Below, piece by piece: positions 17,893 through 25,381 of a DNA stretch of 34,882 nt. Position numbers and translations under genes: made by a program. The notes beneath the pieces were generated by a model, which searched no databases, was not told the origin of the DNA, and saw only the letters and a list, made by a program, of their open reading frames with translations. Position 1 is the first letter of the stretch, and each line of letters begins with the position of its first letter. This DNA comes from Primorskyibacter flagellatus (GTDB lineage: Bacteria > Pseudomonadota > Alphaproteobacteria > Rhodobacterales > Rhodobacteraceae). The stretch is from NCBI RefSeq assembly GCF_900176485.1, contig NZ_FWYD01000030.1:1-34882 (forward strand). The letters are read 5' to 3'.

Positions 17893-18846
17893 TCAACGCG
17901 CGACCCGCTTCCGCCGTGGTGCCGACGTGTCCGCCTGTCCCTCTCGGTGGAAGATGTAGATGCCAGAGCCCAGAATGATCGCGATCCCCAGCCAGGTGAA
18001 CATATCGGGGAAGTCACCGAACACAAAGAATCCAAGCGTCGTCGCGGTAACGATCTCAAGATACTGGAACGGCGCAAGCGCTGTCGCGTCCGCCGTGCGA
18101 TATGCCTCGGCGATCAGAACAAAACTGGTCGCGGCGACAGCGCCGGCGCAAAGGATCAGAACCCAGGCCCATAGCTGACCAGCTGGCGGCACCATGTTTC
18201 CGCCGGCCTGCATCGACAGCCCGCCGACCAGAACCAGCATGCCAATCGCGGCATAGATTGTCGCACCGCACTGGACCGTCAGCGCCGAGCGTGTGACCGA
18301 GGCCCGCTTCAGTACGATCATGTTGAGCGCATAGGCAAAGGCCGACAGCAACGGCAAAGCGGTGGCCCAGCCAAAGGTTGACAGCCCGGGACGGATCACG
18401 ATCAGCGCACCCATCAGCCCGACGCCGACGGCAATCAGGCGGCGCGGTCCGGCCCGTTCACGCAGCAGCAACCCCGCAAGAACGGTGAGGATCAGCGGCT
18501 CGACAAAGAAGATGGCGATGGCCGTGGCGATCGGCATCACGGAGAACGAGGCGATCAGGCTTGATAGCGAAATCACCAGCAACCCGCCCGACAACGCAAC
18601 GATCGGCGAGAACATGGCACCGCGCAGGCGTTTGCGCAGCAAAAACGCGACCGGAATCAGAAAGACAGCCTGCGCCAGAATCCGCCACATCGCCACTGCG
18701 ACCGGATGCATCGTGCCGGTCAGCAGTTTTGCAAACGTATCCCCGACCGGCAACAACAGCATCGCTACGATCATCAGCAGTGTGCCGACAGTTGCATCCG
18801 ACATCGGCAGCGAACCAATTTTGCGCAGAGCGTAATTCTGGATCAT
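17893..18846 (-). CDS. DMT superfamily (EamA) permease
   Basis: The 317-residue protein has ten hydrophobic segments in two EamA repeats (roughly residues 17-150 and 160-300), with the repeat motifs AIFFVEPLILTVLAGLLLRE and LAPFQYLEIVTATTLGFFVFGD. Such proteins export or import amino acids, nucleotides or other small metabolites; the substrate cannot be told. The basic C-terminus (RRKRVAR) is cytoplasmic. GAGG stands seven bases before the ATG at 18846. Confidence 0.88.
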   Translation of the reverse strand: MIQNYALRKIGSLPMSDATVGTLLMIVAMLLLPVGDTFAKLLTGTMHPVAVAMWRILAQAVFLIPVAFLLRKRLRGAMFSPIVALSGGLLVISLSSLIASFSVMPIATAIAIFFVEPLILTVLAGLLLRERAGPRRLIAVGVGLMGALIVIRPGLSTFGWATALPLLSAFAYALNMIVLKRASVTRSALTVQCGATIYAAIGMLVLVGGLSMQAGGNMVPPAGQLWAWVLILCAGAVAATSFVLIAEAYRTADATALAPFQYLEIVTATTLGFFVFGDFPDMFTWLGIAIILGSGIYIFHREGQADTSAPRRKRVAR

Positions 18847-19231
18847 TACAACACCTCATCATAACAGAACCGCATCTGAGGGACGCGGGCATATTCCGGG
18901 CGTTCAGGAGGAAAAGGATTAAAGGCACCCACCGCGACGCCATCGCGGTCCGCCTTTCATGTCGAGATAGAAACATCCCGGCGTCCGGTCAATCCGGTCA
19001 GTGGCATGTCAGGTATGCGCAAGAGACATATCCGCGTAACGCTACCTGTCTGACAGGTTCCTCTCATATCGGCCAGAACCGCCGGAAGTCCAAGGCCATT
19101 CCATGTCCGGGCCTTTCGCTTGCCTTTATGCCCATTGGTTCAAGGGCAGTATTCAATGTTACGACGCGCGCGTCCACGAATCTCTGCATGAATGACGCAA
19201 CCGACCGCACGGATACACTGCGGCACGCGGA
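18847..19231. other. Intergenic stretch between the DMT and Fsr-like genes
   Basis: No convincing gene was found. It holds a hairpin at 18931-18949 (ACCGCGA paired with TCGCGGT, extended by AAAGG/CCTTT), which may terminate transcripts from fsr, and a palindrome at 19044-19058. Confidence 0.5.
19044..19058. promoter_or_regulatory. Palindrome ACCTGTC-T-GACAGGT, possible operator
   Basis: A perfect seven-base inverted repeat around a single T lies about 200 bases upstream of the DMT gene. The GT-N3-AC core fits FCD-type GntR operators in general form. The distance from the start codon and the absence of a nearby regulator keep this tentative. Confidence 0.3.
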
Positions 19232-20428
19232 CTAGACCGGCCGGTCGTCGATCCGTGGCAGAAACCACGCCAACAGGCCAGCGAGCGGCAGGATCGAGCA
19301 GAACCGGTACACCGCCTCAACCCCGTAACTGTCCGCCAGCACGCCCAGGAACGCAGCGGCCACGCCACCCAGTCCAAAGTTAAGCCCATAGAACAAGCCT
19401 CCGATCAGTCCGATCCGGTCGGGCAGCAGATCTATCGCGTAGATCAGAATCGACGCGAAGGCGCTGGCCATGATCAGATTTATCATCACCGTCAGAACAC
19501 CGGTCCAGAACAAGTCCACATATGGCAGCATCAATGTCAGCGGCAGCGGCCCCAACATCGAGAACCAGATGATCCGATACCGCCCGATCCGGTCGCCGAC
19601 CATGCCGCCGATCAACACACCGACCGCCGCGGCCATCAGAAACACGAACAGCATCATCTGCGAGGCCGGAATCGACAGATCGAACCGTTCGATCAGGTAG
19701 AACGTGTAGAATGACCGGAAACTCTCGTTGTAGGCATTCTTGGTGAACATCAGCAGCGTCAGCACCACAAGTCCGATGCCGATAGTCAGGGGCGCATGAC
19801 TGACCGCCACCTGATTGGCCTTGCTGCGCGCCCGCAAGGCCGCAAATTCCGCACTGATCTGACGTTGCTTGCTTCCGATCCAGGTCAACAGCATCATCGC
19901 CACCAGCGCGATGACCGCGAACCAAGCCAGGCTGGGCTGCCCCCACGGTACGACGATCAGGGCGGCGAATACCGGCCCCAACGCCCCGCCGGCCTGTCCA
20001 CCGACCTGAAACATCCCCTGCGCCAAACCCTGACGGCCGCCGGCGGCATACCGTGCCATACGCGTCGCTTCGGGGTGAAAGATCGACGACCCGACCCCAA
20101 TCAGCGCCACCGACACCAGGATCATCGCATAGCTCAGCGCAAAGGCGAGGCAGACCAGGCCGGACAGTGTGAACATCATGCCGACCACCGGTGAATAGGG
20201 CGCGGGGTGTTTATCGGTGATCATGCCGACCACCGGTTGCAGCATGGCTCCGGCGATCTGGAAGGTCAGCGTAATCATTCCGATCTGGACGAAATCCAGC
20301 GCATAGGCTTCTTTGAGGATCGGATAGGCCGCCGGGATCAGCGATTGCATCAGATCGTTCAGCAGATGTGTCACACCCAGAACCGCAAGAACGGTCAGAT
20401 GGGTTCCGGATCGGGTGACGATGGTCAT
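19232..20428 (-). CDS. fsr: MFS exporter of the fosmidomycin resistance (Fsr) type
   Basis: The 398-residue protein tracks E. coli Fsr along its whole length: SHLLND-like THLLNDLMQSLIPAAYP, FVQIGMITLTFQIAGAMLQPVVG, SSIFHPEATRMARYAAGGRQGLAQ-type motif, MVGDRIGRYRIIW, and DLLPDRIGLIGGLFYGL. Twelve membrane segments are visible. Fsr proteins export fosmidomycin and related compounds when overexpressed; the natural substrate is unknown. It follows nsrR on the same strand at 173 bases, so partial cotranscription is possible. No strong ribosome binding site precedes the ATG. Confidence 0.88.
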   Translation of the reverse strand: MTIVTRSGTHLTVLAVLGVTHLLNDLMQSLIPAAYPILKEAYALDFVQIGMITLTFQIAGAMLQPVVGMITDKHPAPYSPVVGMMFTLSGLVCLAFALSYAMILVSVALIGVGSSIFHPEATRMARYAAGGRQGLAQGMFQVGGQAGGALGPVFAALIVVPWGQPSLAWFAVIALVAMMLLTWIGSKQRQISAEFAALRARSKANQVAVSHAPLTIGIGLVVLTLLMFTKNAYNESFRSFYTFYLIERFDLSIPASQMMLFVFLMAAAVGVLIGGMVGDRIGRYRIIWFSMLGPLPLTLMLPYVDLFWTGVLTVMINLIMASAFASILIYAIDLLPDRIGLIGGLFYGLNFGLGGVAAAFLGVLADSYGVEAVYRFCSILPLAGLLAWFLPRIDDRPV

Positions 20429-20499
20429 GGGGCTGTCTTACCGGCTTTGGTGTCTTGGATAGGTTCGGGGCCAATTGCGCATACCGTATGGATAGCTGC

Positions 20500-20518
20500 A
20501 AGCGCCACTTTGGCGCTT
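20500..20518. repeat. Perfect hairpin between nsrR and fsr
   Basis: AAGCGCCA and TGGCGCTT form an eight-base perfect stem with a three-base loop (CTT), 72 bases before the fsr start. No T-run follows on either strand, so it is more likely an operator or an RNA processing or stability element than a terminator. Confidence 0.45.
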
Positions 20519-20601
20519 ACGCGGCGCGGTCGGCATGTTTGTCATGGGATAGATGCCTTTGGACCCCGATACATGCGCTGTTCCGAGGGACATCTTCTGC
20601 G

Positions 20602-21030
20602 TCACACTTTCAACAATGCCTCGAGCGCACTGCGCGAACGCGTTACCTCTGCAAGGGTATAGCGATCAAGGGTGGAGAAAAACGCCTCTTGCGCTTCGGC
20701 CAAAGGATCGCGCAACCCGCAGGCAGGCAGGATGAGGCAAGATTTGTTGGGCCCGAAACATTCCACGACCGGATCATCGCGCTTCATCGCCCGAATGACC
20801 GCGCCGACACTGATCTGATCTGCTGGCCGCGCCAGGGTCAGCCCGCCATTGCGTCCTCTTTCAGACGCGACAAACCCTTCGCGAGACAGTTGGGTGGCGA
20901 CCTTGGACAGATGGTGATCCGACAGGTCGTACAGCGCGGCAATCTCGGACGTGGGCACACGCGCGGGCGCGCGTACCGCCAGGGTCATCAGCACCCGCAG
21001 GGCGTAATCGGTAAACTTATCCAACTGCAT
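20602..21030 (-). CDS. nsrR: Rrf2-family nitric oxide-sensing repressor NsrR
   Basis: This 142-residue protein has an N-terminal winged helix (MQLDKFTDYALRVLM, typical NsrR/IscR start) and the three conserved iron-sulfur cysteines in ECFGPNKSCLILPAC (residues about 91-105). The ending LDRYTLAEVTRSRSALEALL matches E. coli NsrR. NsrR loses repression when its cluster reacts with nitric oxide. It is divergent from a globin-NnrS-NnrU operon, which is the expected target set. Two GCATTTA repeats lie just upstream of its start. Confidence 0.9.
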   Translation of the reverse strand: MQLDKFTDYALRVLMTLAVRAPARVPTSEIAALYDLSDHHLSKVATQLSREGFVASERGRNGGLTLARPADQISVGAVIRAMKRDDPVVECFGPNKSCLILPACGLRDPLAEAQEAFFSTLDRYTLAEVTRSRSALEALLKV

Positions 21031-21042
21031 GACATATATTTA

Positions 21043-21062
21043 GCATTTACAATACGCATTTA
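21043..21062. promoter_or_regulatory. Direct GCATTTA repeats in the nsrR divergent promoter
   Basis: GCATTTA occurs at 21043-21049 and again at 21056-21062, 13 bases apart, 13 and 26 bases upstream of the nsrR start. NsrR half-sites have the form ATGCATTT, so these are candidates for autoregulation. A separate perfect inverted repeat, ATCAG-N5-CTGAT at 21082-21096, lies just before the 51-residue gene. Confidence 0.4.
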
Positions 21063-21110
21063 AAAGCTTTATATATTACGCATCAGAAATACTGATTAAG
21101 GATCAAGTTG

Positions 21111-21266
21111 ATGACATTGTCCGAACTATTCCTTTGGCCGGGAACCAAGGCCTGCGAACGTCTGGGGGTTGACCCGGAGGGCGAAGCCGCCCTCATCCGC
21201 TGGATGGTCAACACGCTTGTCTACCTCGTGGCAAGCCTGCTTGTCGTCTGGGTGATCGTGGCGTGA
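21111..21266 (+). CDS. 51-residue single-pass membrane protein of the nitric oxide cluster
   Basis: The ATG at 21111 has AAGGA nine bases upstream. The product has a soluble N-terminal half with one cysteine (GTKACERLGVDPEGEA) and one C-terminal membrane helix (NTLVYLVASLLVVWVIVA). I do not recognise a family. Being the first gene of the operon, two bases before the globin ATG and directly behind the NsrR-type promoter, it is very likely translated and induced by nitric oxide. It may anchor or assist the globin or NnrS at the membrane, but this is inference only. Confidence 0.7.
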   Translation: MTLSELFLWPGTKACERLGVDPEGEAALIRWMVNTLVYLVASLLVVWVIVA

Positions 21267-21268
21267 CC

Positions 21269-21709
21269 ATGCCGCCGCGTATTCCCGTCACAGAAGACCA
21301 GATCGACCGGGTCGTATCCGAGTTCTACGCCCGTGTCCGAAGCCATCCGGCGCTCGGCGCAGTTTTCGCCGCGCATGTCGACGACTGGCCGACCCACGAA
21401 GAAAAGATCGGTCGGTTCTGGCGCAACGCCCTGCTGCTTCAGCGCTGTTATGACGGCAACCCGATGCAGGTGCACAGGGCCGCCGGGAACGTAAAATCGC
21501 AGCATTTTCCCGTCTGGCTGTCATTGTTCGACGCCGTTCTCGACCAAGAGCTGCCGCAACCGCTGGCGCAGGCCTGGTCCGCGCTTGCGCACCGGATCGG
21601 GCGCGGGCTGAGTTATGGTCTGCCGTCTGAACAAGGCGCGCCCGCGATGCCTTATCTGGGTGAGGCCTGGGTCAAGAAAAATCCGCTACCGGCAACGGAT
21701 GATCGTTGA
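21269..21709 (+). CDS. Group III truncated haemoglobin
   Basis: The 146-residue globin shows the group III pattern: VVSEFYARVRSHPALGAVFAAHVDDWPTH at the N-terminus, KIGRFWRNALL, and the proximal histidine in SQHFPVWLSLF. Such globins bind oxygen and nitric oxide and are often found next to NnrS and NsrR, where they detoxify nitric oxide or help in its sensing. Start at ATG 21269; a GTG at 21263 overlapping the previous stop is possible. A C-terminal basic and proline tail extends slightly beyond the globin fold. Confidence 0.88.
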   Translation: MPPRIPVTEDQIDRVVSEFYARVRSHPALGAVFAAHVDDWPTHEEKIGRFWRNALLLQRCYDGNPMQVHRAAGNVKSQHFPVWLSLFDAVLDQELPQPLAQAWSALAHRIGRGLSYGLPSEQGAPAMPYLGEAWVKKNPLPATDDR

Positions 21710-21770
21710 TGGCTGCCGTGGCAATTTCAAAGCCGACCGCATCGACGGTCCTTCTCACAGGCTGACACCC

Positions 21771-22970
21771 ATGGCGGCACGAACAATGACAAGCATGCGC
21801 CGGTGGACCGGCCCCGCAATTCTGTCCTATGGATTTCGTCCCTTTTTTCTGGGGGCATCCATTTGGGCCGTATGCGCGATGATGCTTTGGGTGCTGATGC
21901 TGGCGGGGCGACTTAGCCTGCCGACGCGATTCGATCCCGTATCGTGGCACGCGCATGAATTCCTTTTTGGAACACTGGGCGCAATCTTAGCCGGTTTTCT
22001 TTTGACCGCGGTGCCGAACTGGACCGGGCGGTTGCCGGTCACCGGCTGGCGTCTTGGATTGCTTGCGCTGATCTGGCTCGCCGGGCGCGTGGCGGTGGCG
22101 CTGTCAGAGCTTTTGCCCGCAGGCTTCGCTGCCTTGATCGATCTGGCGTTTCCGACCCTACTGGGTGCTGTGATCCTGCGCGAAATCATCGCAGGTCGGA
22201 ACTGGCGCAATCTTGGGGTACTGGCCGTTCTAAGCCTTTTCGTGCTGGCCGATGCGCTCTTTTTTCTGGACGCGGCCAACGGGCGTGTCGCGGCACAGGG
22301 CATCGGCTTGCGTCTTGGCACCGCCGCGATCGTCATGTTCATCGCGTTGATTGGCGGTCGGATCATCCCGAGCTTCACCCGCAACTGGCTGGTCAAAGCC
22401 AACGACGCGGCGCGCCCTGCCCCACCGATGCAACGATTTGACCGGATCGCGCTTGTGCTCACGGCCGGGACGCTGGTGGTGTGGACGCTTTGGCCGATGG
22501 CAAAACTGACCGGCATCGCGTTGTTGGGTATTGGTTTCCTGCATGCACTGCGTTTGGCGCGGTGGCAGGGTTTGCGCACCGTATCGGAACCTCTGGTGCT
22601 GGTGCTGCACGCGGGATACGGGTTTGTGCCGCTTGGCGCGGTTGCGATTGGTTGCGCGACGCTGTGGCCGGGCAGTCTTGCGCCGGATGCGGCACAGCAC
22701 CTGTGGATGGCGGGTGCCGCCGGGCTGATGACACTTGCCGTGATGACGCGCGCTACCTTGGGACATACCGGGCAGACGCTGACAGCCGGTCGTGGCACGG
22801 TTGCGCTTTATGGTTTGATGGTCCTGTCCGTTCTGGTCCGCGTTGGCGCGTCGATCTGGCCCGACCTGCCATTCCTGACCAGTGCGGCGGTGTTCTGGAT
22901 CTGCGCCTATGGAGGTTTCGCCGTATTGTACGGACCTTCCCTGCTACGACCGACACCGGGAAAGAGCTGA
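21771..22970 (+). CDS. nnrS: NnrS family haem-copper membrane protein
   Basis: The 399-residue protein has about twelve membrane segments, the N-terminal ILSYGFRPFFLGA motif, and SWHAHEFLFGTLGAILAGFLLTAVPNWTG with family histidines that may bind haem or copper. IGGRIIPSFTRNWL, HAGYGFVPLGA and MTRATLGHTG are further family signatures. NnrS protects against nitrosative stress and is controlled by nitric oxide regulators. The start is uncertain: ATGs at 21771, 21786 and 21795 all lie before the first segment and none has a good ribosome binding site. Its stop overlaps the nnrU start by one base. Confidence 0.92.
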   Translation: MAARTMTSMRRWTGPAILSYGFRPFFLGASIWAVCAMMLWVLMLAGRLSLPTRFDPVSWHAHEFLFGTLGAILAGFLLTAVPNWTGRLPVTGWRLGLLALIWLAGRVAVALSELLPAGFAALIDLAFPTLLGAVILREIIAGRNWRNLGVLAVLSLFVLADALFFLDAANGRVAAQGIGLRLGTAAIVMFIALIGGRIIPSFTRNWLVKANDAARPAPPMQRFDRIALVLTAGTLVVWTLWPMAKLTGIALLGIGFLHALRLARWQGLRTVSEPLVLVLHAGYGFVPLGAVAIGCATLWPGSLAPDAAQHLWMAGAAGLMTLAVMTRATLGHTGQTLTAGRGTVALYGLMVLSVLVRVGASIWPDLPFLTSAAVFWICAYGGFAVLYGPSLLRPTPGKS

Positions 22971-23641
22971 TGGGCTGGGCAAATTATCTTGCGGCTTTTG
23001 CAACCTTCTTCATCATGCACAGCTTGCCATTGCGGCCTGCGATCAAGGGGCGGCTTGTGAACATACTCGGCAGACGAGGGTTCAGCACCGCATATTCCAT
23101 GATCTCGCTTGTCGCGCTGGCCTGGCTGATCATGGCAGCGGCGCAGACACCATTTGTCGAGCTATGGACTCGCGCCAATTGGCAGGCATGGGTGCCCATG
23201 ACCGCGATGGCAGCGGTCTGTATTCTGGTCTGTTTCGGGGCGGCCCGACCCAACCCGTTTTCATTTGGCGGGGCGCGCAACAACACCTTCGATCCGGCGC
23301 ATCCCGGACTTATCCGCTGGCTGCGCCATCCGTTGCTGGCCGCGTTGGCGCTGTGGGCGCTGGCGCATCTCGTGCCCAACGGCGATTTGGCCCATGTGAT
23401 CCTTTTTGGCGTGTTCAGCGCGTTCGCATTGCTGGGAATGAAGCTGGTAGACCGGCGCCGAAAGCGCGAGATGGGGCCGGATCAATGGGCAGAATTGCGC
23501 GAGCGCGTCACCAGAAGCCCCATGATACCCAGCCCGGCCTCCTGGCGCGGAACTGTCATTCGGGGGATCCTGTCCGCAGGCTTATACGCGATGTTGATTG
23601 CCGCACATCCGGTCGTATTGGGGGTGTCGCCGCTGCCTTAG
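22970..23641 (+). CDS. nnrU: NnrU family membrane protein
   Basis: This 223-residue protein has about six membrane segments, with RRGFSTAYSMISLVALAWL, FDPAHPGLIRWLRHPLLAAL (the family RHP motif) and MGPDQWAELRERV. NnrU is required for nitric oxide reduction in Rhodobacter and is related to isoprenylcysteine methyltransferase-like proteins. The ATG at 22970 shares its A with the nnrS stop codon. It is the last gene of the operon. Confidence 0.9.
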   Translation: MGWANYLAAFATFFIMHSLPLRPAIKGRLVNILGRRGFSTAYSMISLVALAWLIMAAAQTPFVELWTRANWQAWVPMTAMAAVCILVCFGAARPNPFSFGGARNNTFDPAHPGLIRWLRHPLLAALALWALAHLVPNGDLAHVILFGVFSAFALLGMKLVDRRRKREMGPDQWAELRERVTRSPMIPSPASWRGTVIRGILSAGLYAMLIAAHPVVLGVSPLP

Positions 23642-23749
23642 CCCGGCAATAAGGCAACCGGCACTCACTCGCGTAGCTCGATTGCCCGCGGAGCGACCCT
23701 GCTGCATCCCTCCCGGTAGGGGGCACGGTTCAGTCCGGCTCATGCAATG

Positions 23750-23773
23750 AAAAAGGCCGCGCCCCAAGGCGCG
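23750..23773 (-). terminator. Intrinsic terminator after the NCS1 permease gene
   Basis: On the minus strand CGCGCC-TTGG-GGCGCG is followed by GCC and TTTTT. It lies about 30 bases after the NCS1 stop codon and may also stop transcripts coming from nnrU. Confidence 0.8.
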
Positions 23774-23801
23774 ACCAGTCGGGGAGGTGTCTTTGCAGCG
23801 G

Positions 23802-25307
23802 TCAGAGGTCTTCGCGGCCCACCGCGCTGCCCTGCGCTTCAGCTTCGGTCAGGCGCTCGAATTGACCCTGGCCCAGGTAAACCCAGCTCTTGCCTTCCGA
23901 ACTTGCAAGATACTCGTCAGAATATCCGCTTTCGATTTCCTGTTGCGGATGCGCGTGAAGCACCAATACCTTCATCAGCACCACATACAGAACCAACCCA
24001 AGCGGAAAGCCGATGACAAAGGCATATTGCGAAAAATACGCAGCGATCCCGCCTGCCACGATCCAGGCGATCAATCCGGCCGGATTGAACCCGCCCGCAT
24101 AGCGGAACTGTCCGTCAAGCTTGAAGAGATCCGGAACGTTGATCCGGCGTTTGCGCAGCAGATAGTAATCCGCGACCATGATGCCGCCAATGGCTGACAG
24201 GAATGCGCCATAATAGCCAAGAAAGACGAACAGATTGTTCAGGATCTGCCAGGGAAAGCACAATGTGCCCACGATCCCGGCAAGGACAACCGACATCCTG
24301 TAGTTGATCACTCTGGGTGCAAGGTTAATGAAGGTCAGCGCCGACGGGATCAGGTTGGCCGAGTTGTTCGTCGACCATTGTGCCAGCACCACAAGCGCCA
24401 GCAACAGGACCAGCGACAACCCCTGCCCTTCGCCCTGGATCACCTCGATCGGGTTCCAGTTACCAGTGGCAATGAACGACACCGCACCCAGCCCGGCGAT
24501 GAAGGCTTGCGTGACCGGAAGCGCCAGAAGCTGTGCAAGAAACACGTTACGATTGCGCTTGAAAAAGGCACGCTCGCCGGACGGCACCTTGACGAAACGT
24601 GTCAGGTTCGGAACGTCGATAGCCATTGTCGACCAGAAGCTCATATTGGCGATGAACAGCACCAACAAGGACATCTCGCCCGTGGCCTGGAAGGTCCAGA
24701 TATTGATGCCCTGCGTTTCGGCCACGCCTTCCAGCGTGAAATACATCCAGATCGAAATGCCGATGATCGCGGGTGCCGCCAGTGAGGCCAGCCGCTCCAC
24801 CGACTTGATCCCCGAGGCCGTGTTGATGATCTGGACAAGCGCGAAGACGATGTACCAGACCACCCAGCTGTCAAAGCCCAGGAAATACTGCCCGATCCCG
24901 TTCAGCGCCAGCGCGCCGAGATAGGTCTGGATGCCAAACCACATTGCCGCCACAACGCCGCGCGACATGGCGGGAAGATGCGTTCCATGCACACCGAATG
25001 GCGCGCGCAGATAGACGGCGAAGGTCAGGCCGTGTTCGGTGCCAATATCCGCCGTCAGCATCATGAAGGCGCCGATTGCCAGATTGGCCAGCGCGATGGT
25101 GATGATGACGGTGGACAGGGGCACACCGCCCCCGACGCCCGCCGCGCCCAGTGAATAGGTTGCGATGATGACGGCAATGCCCACCCAGATCCAGGCATAG
25201 CCCAGCATCCCGATGGGTCTTTGGCCTTGTAACGTTGGAAGTATGGATTCCTCTACAAGCGCACTGCGCTCGTGTTCTGCATCTCGTACCCGGTCTACGA
25301 CGGTCAT
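23802..25307 (-). CDS. NCS1-family permease (nucleobase/hydantoin:cation symporter)
   Basis: The 501-residue protein has about twelve membrane segments and the NCS1 pattern: MLGYAWIWVGIAVIIATYSLG at segment 1, TFAVYLRAPFGVHG, and IGGIMVADYYLLRKRRINVPDLF near the end. Members import cytosine, uracil, allantoin or hydantoins (Mhp1). Its place after hyuA and hyuB favours hydantoins. Start at 25307 has GGGGA eight bases before the ATG. A terminator hairpin separates it from hyuB, so it may depend on readthrough or on a promoter in the 74-base gap. Confidence 0.9.
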   Translation of the reverse strand: MTVVDRVRDAEHERSALVEESILPTLQGQRPIGMLGYAWIWVGIAVIIATYSLGAAGVGGGVPLSTVIITIALANLAIGAFMMLTADIGTEHGLTFAVYLRAPFGVHGTHLPAMSRGVVAAMWFGIQTYLGALALNGIGQYFLGFDSWVVWYIVFALVQIINTASGIKSVERLASLAAPAIIGISIWMYFTLEGVAETQGINIWTFQATGEMSLLVLFIANMSFWSTMAIDVPNLTRFVKVPSGERAFFKRNRNVFLAQLLALPVTQAFIAGLGAVSFIATGNWNPIEVIQGEGQGLSLVLLLALVVLAQWSTNNSANLIPSALTFINLAPRVINYRMSVVLAGIVGTLCFPWQILNNLFVFLGYYGAFLSAIGGIMVADYYLLRKRRINVPDLFKLDGQFRYAGGFNPAGLIAWIVAGGIAAYFSQYAFVIGFPLGLVLYVVLMKVLVLHAHPQQEIESGYSDEYLASSEGKSWVYLGQGQFERLTEAEAQGSAVGREDL

Positions 25308-25347
25308 GTGTGATCCCCTGTTGTCGGTCTCTATTTGGTTTTCGACG

Positions 25348-25375
25348 AAAAACCCCGGTGCGTGATGCACCGGGG
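25348..25375 (-). terminator. Intrinsic terminator between hyuB and the NCS1 gene
   Basis: On the minus strand CCCCGGTGC-ATCAC-GCACCGGGG is followed immediately by TTTTT. A nine-base perfect stem with a five-base loop and T-run is a textbook terminator, yet it sits inside an apparent operon. Confidence 0.85.
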
Positions 25376-25381
25376 CTGTGT

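Noticed and set aside
19080-19205. 41-codon minus-strand frame between fsr and the DMT gene
   Set aside because: No ribosome binding site and no recognised family; treated as chance.
21827-22798. Long minus-strand frame opposite nnrS
   Set aside because: Low-complexity antisense sequence rich in Pro, Ser and Arg; nnrS on the plus strand is convincing.
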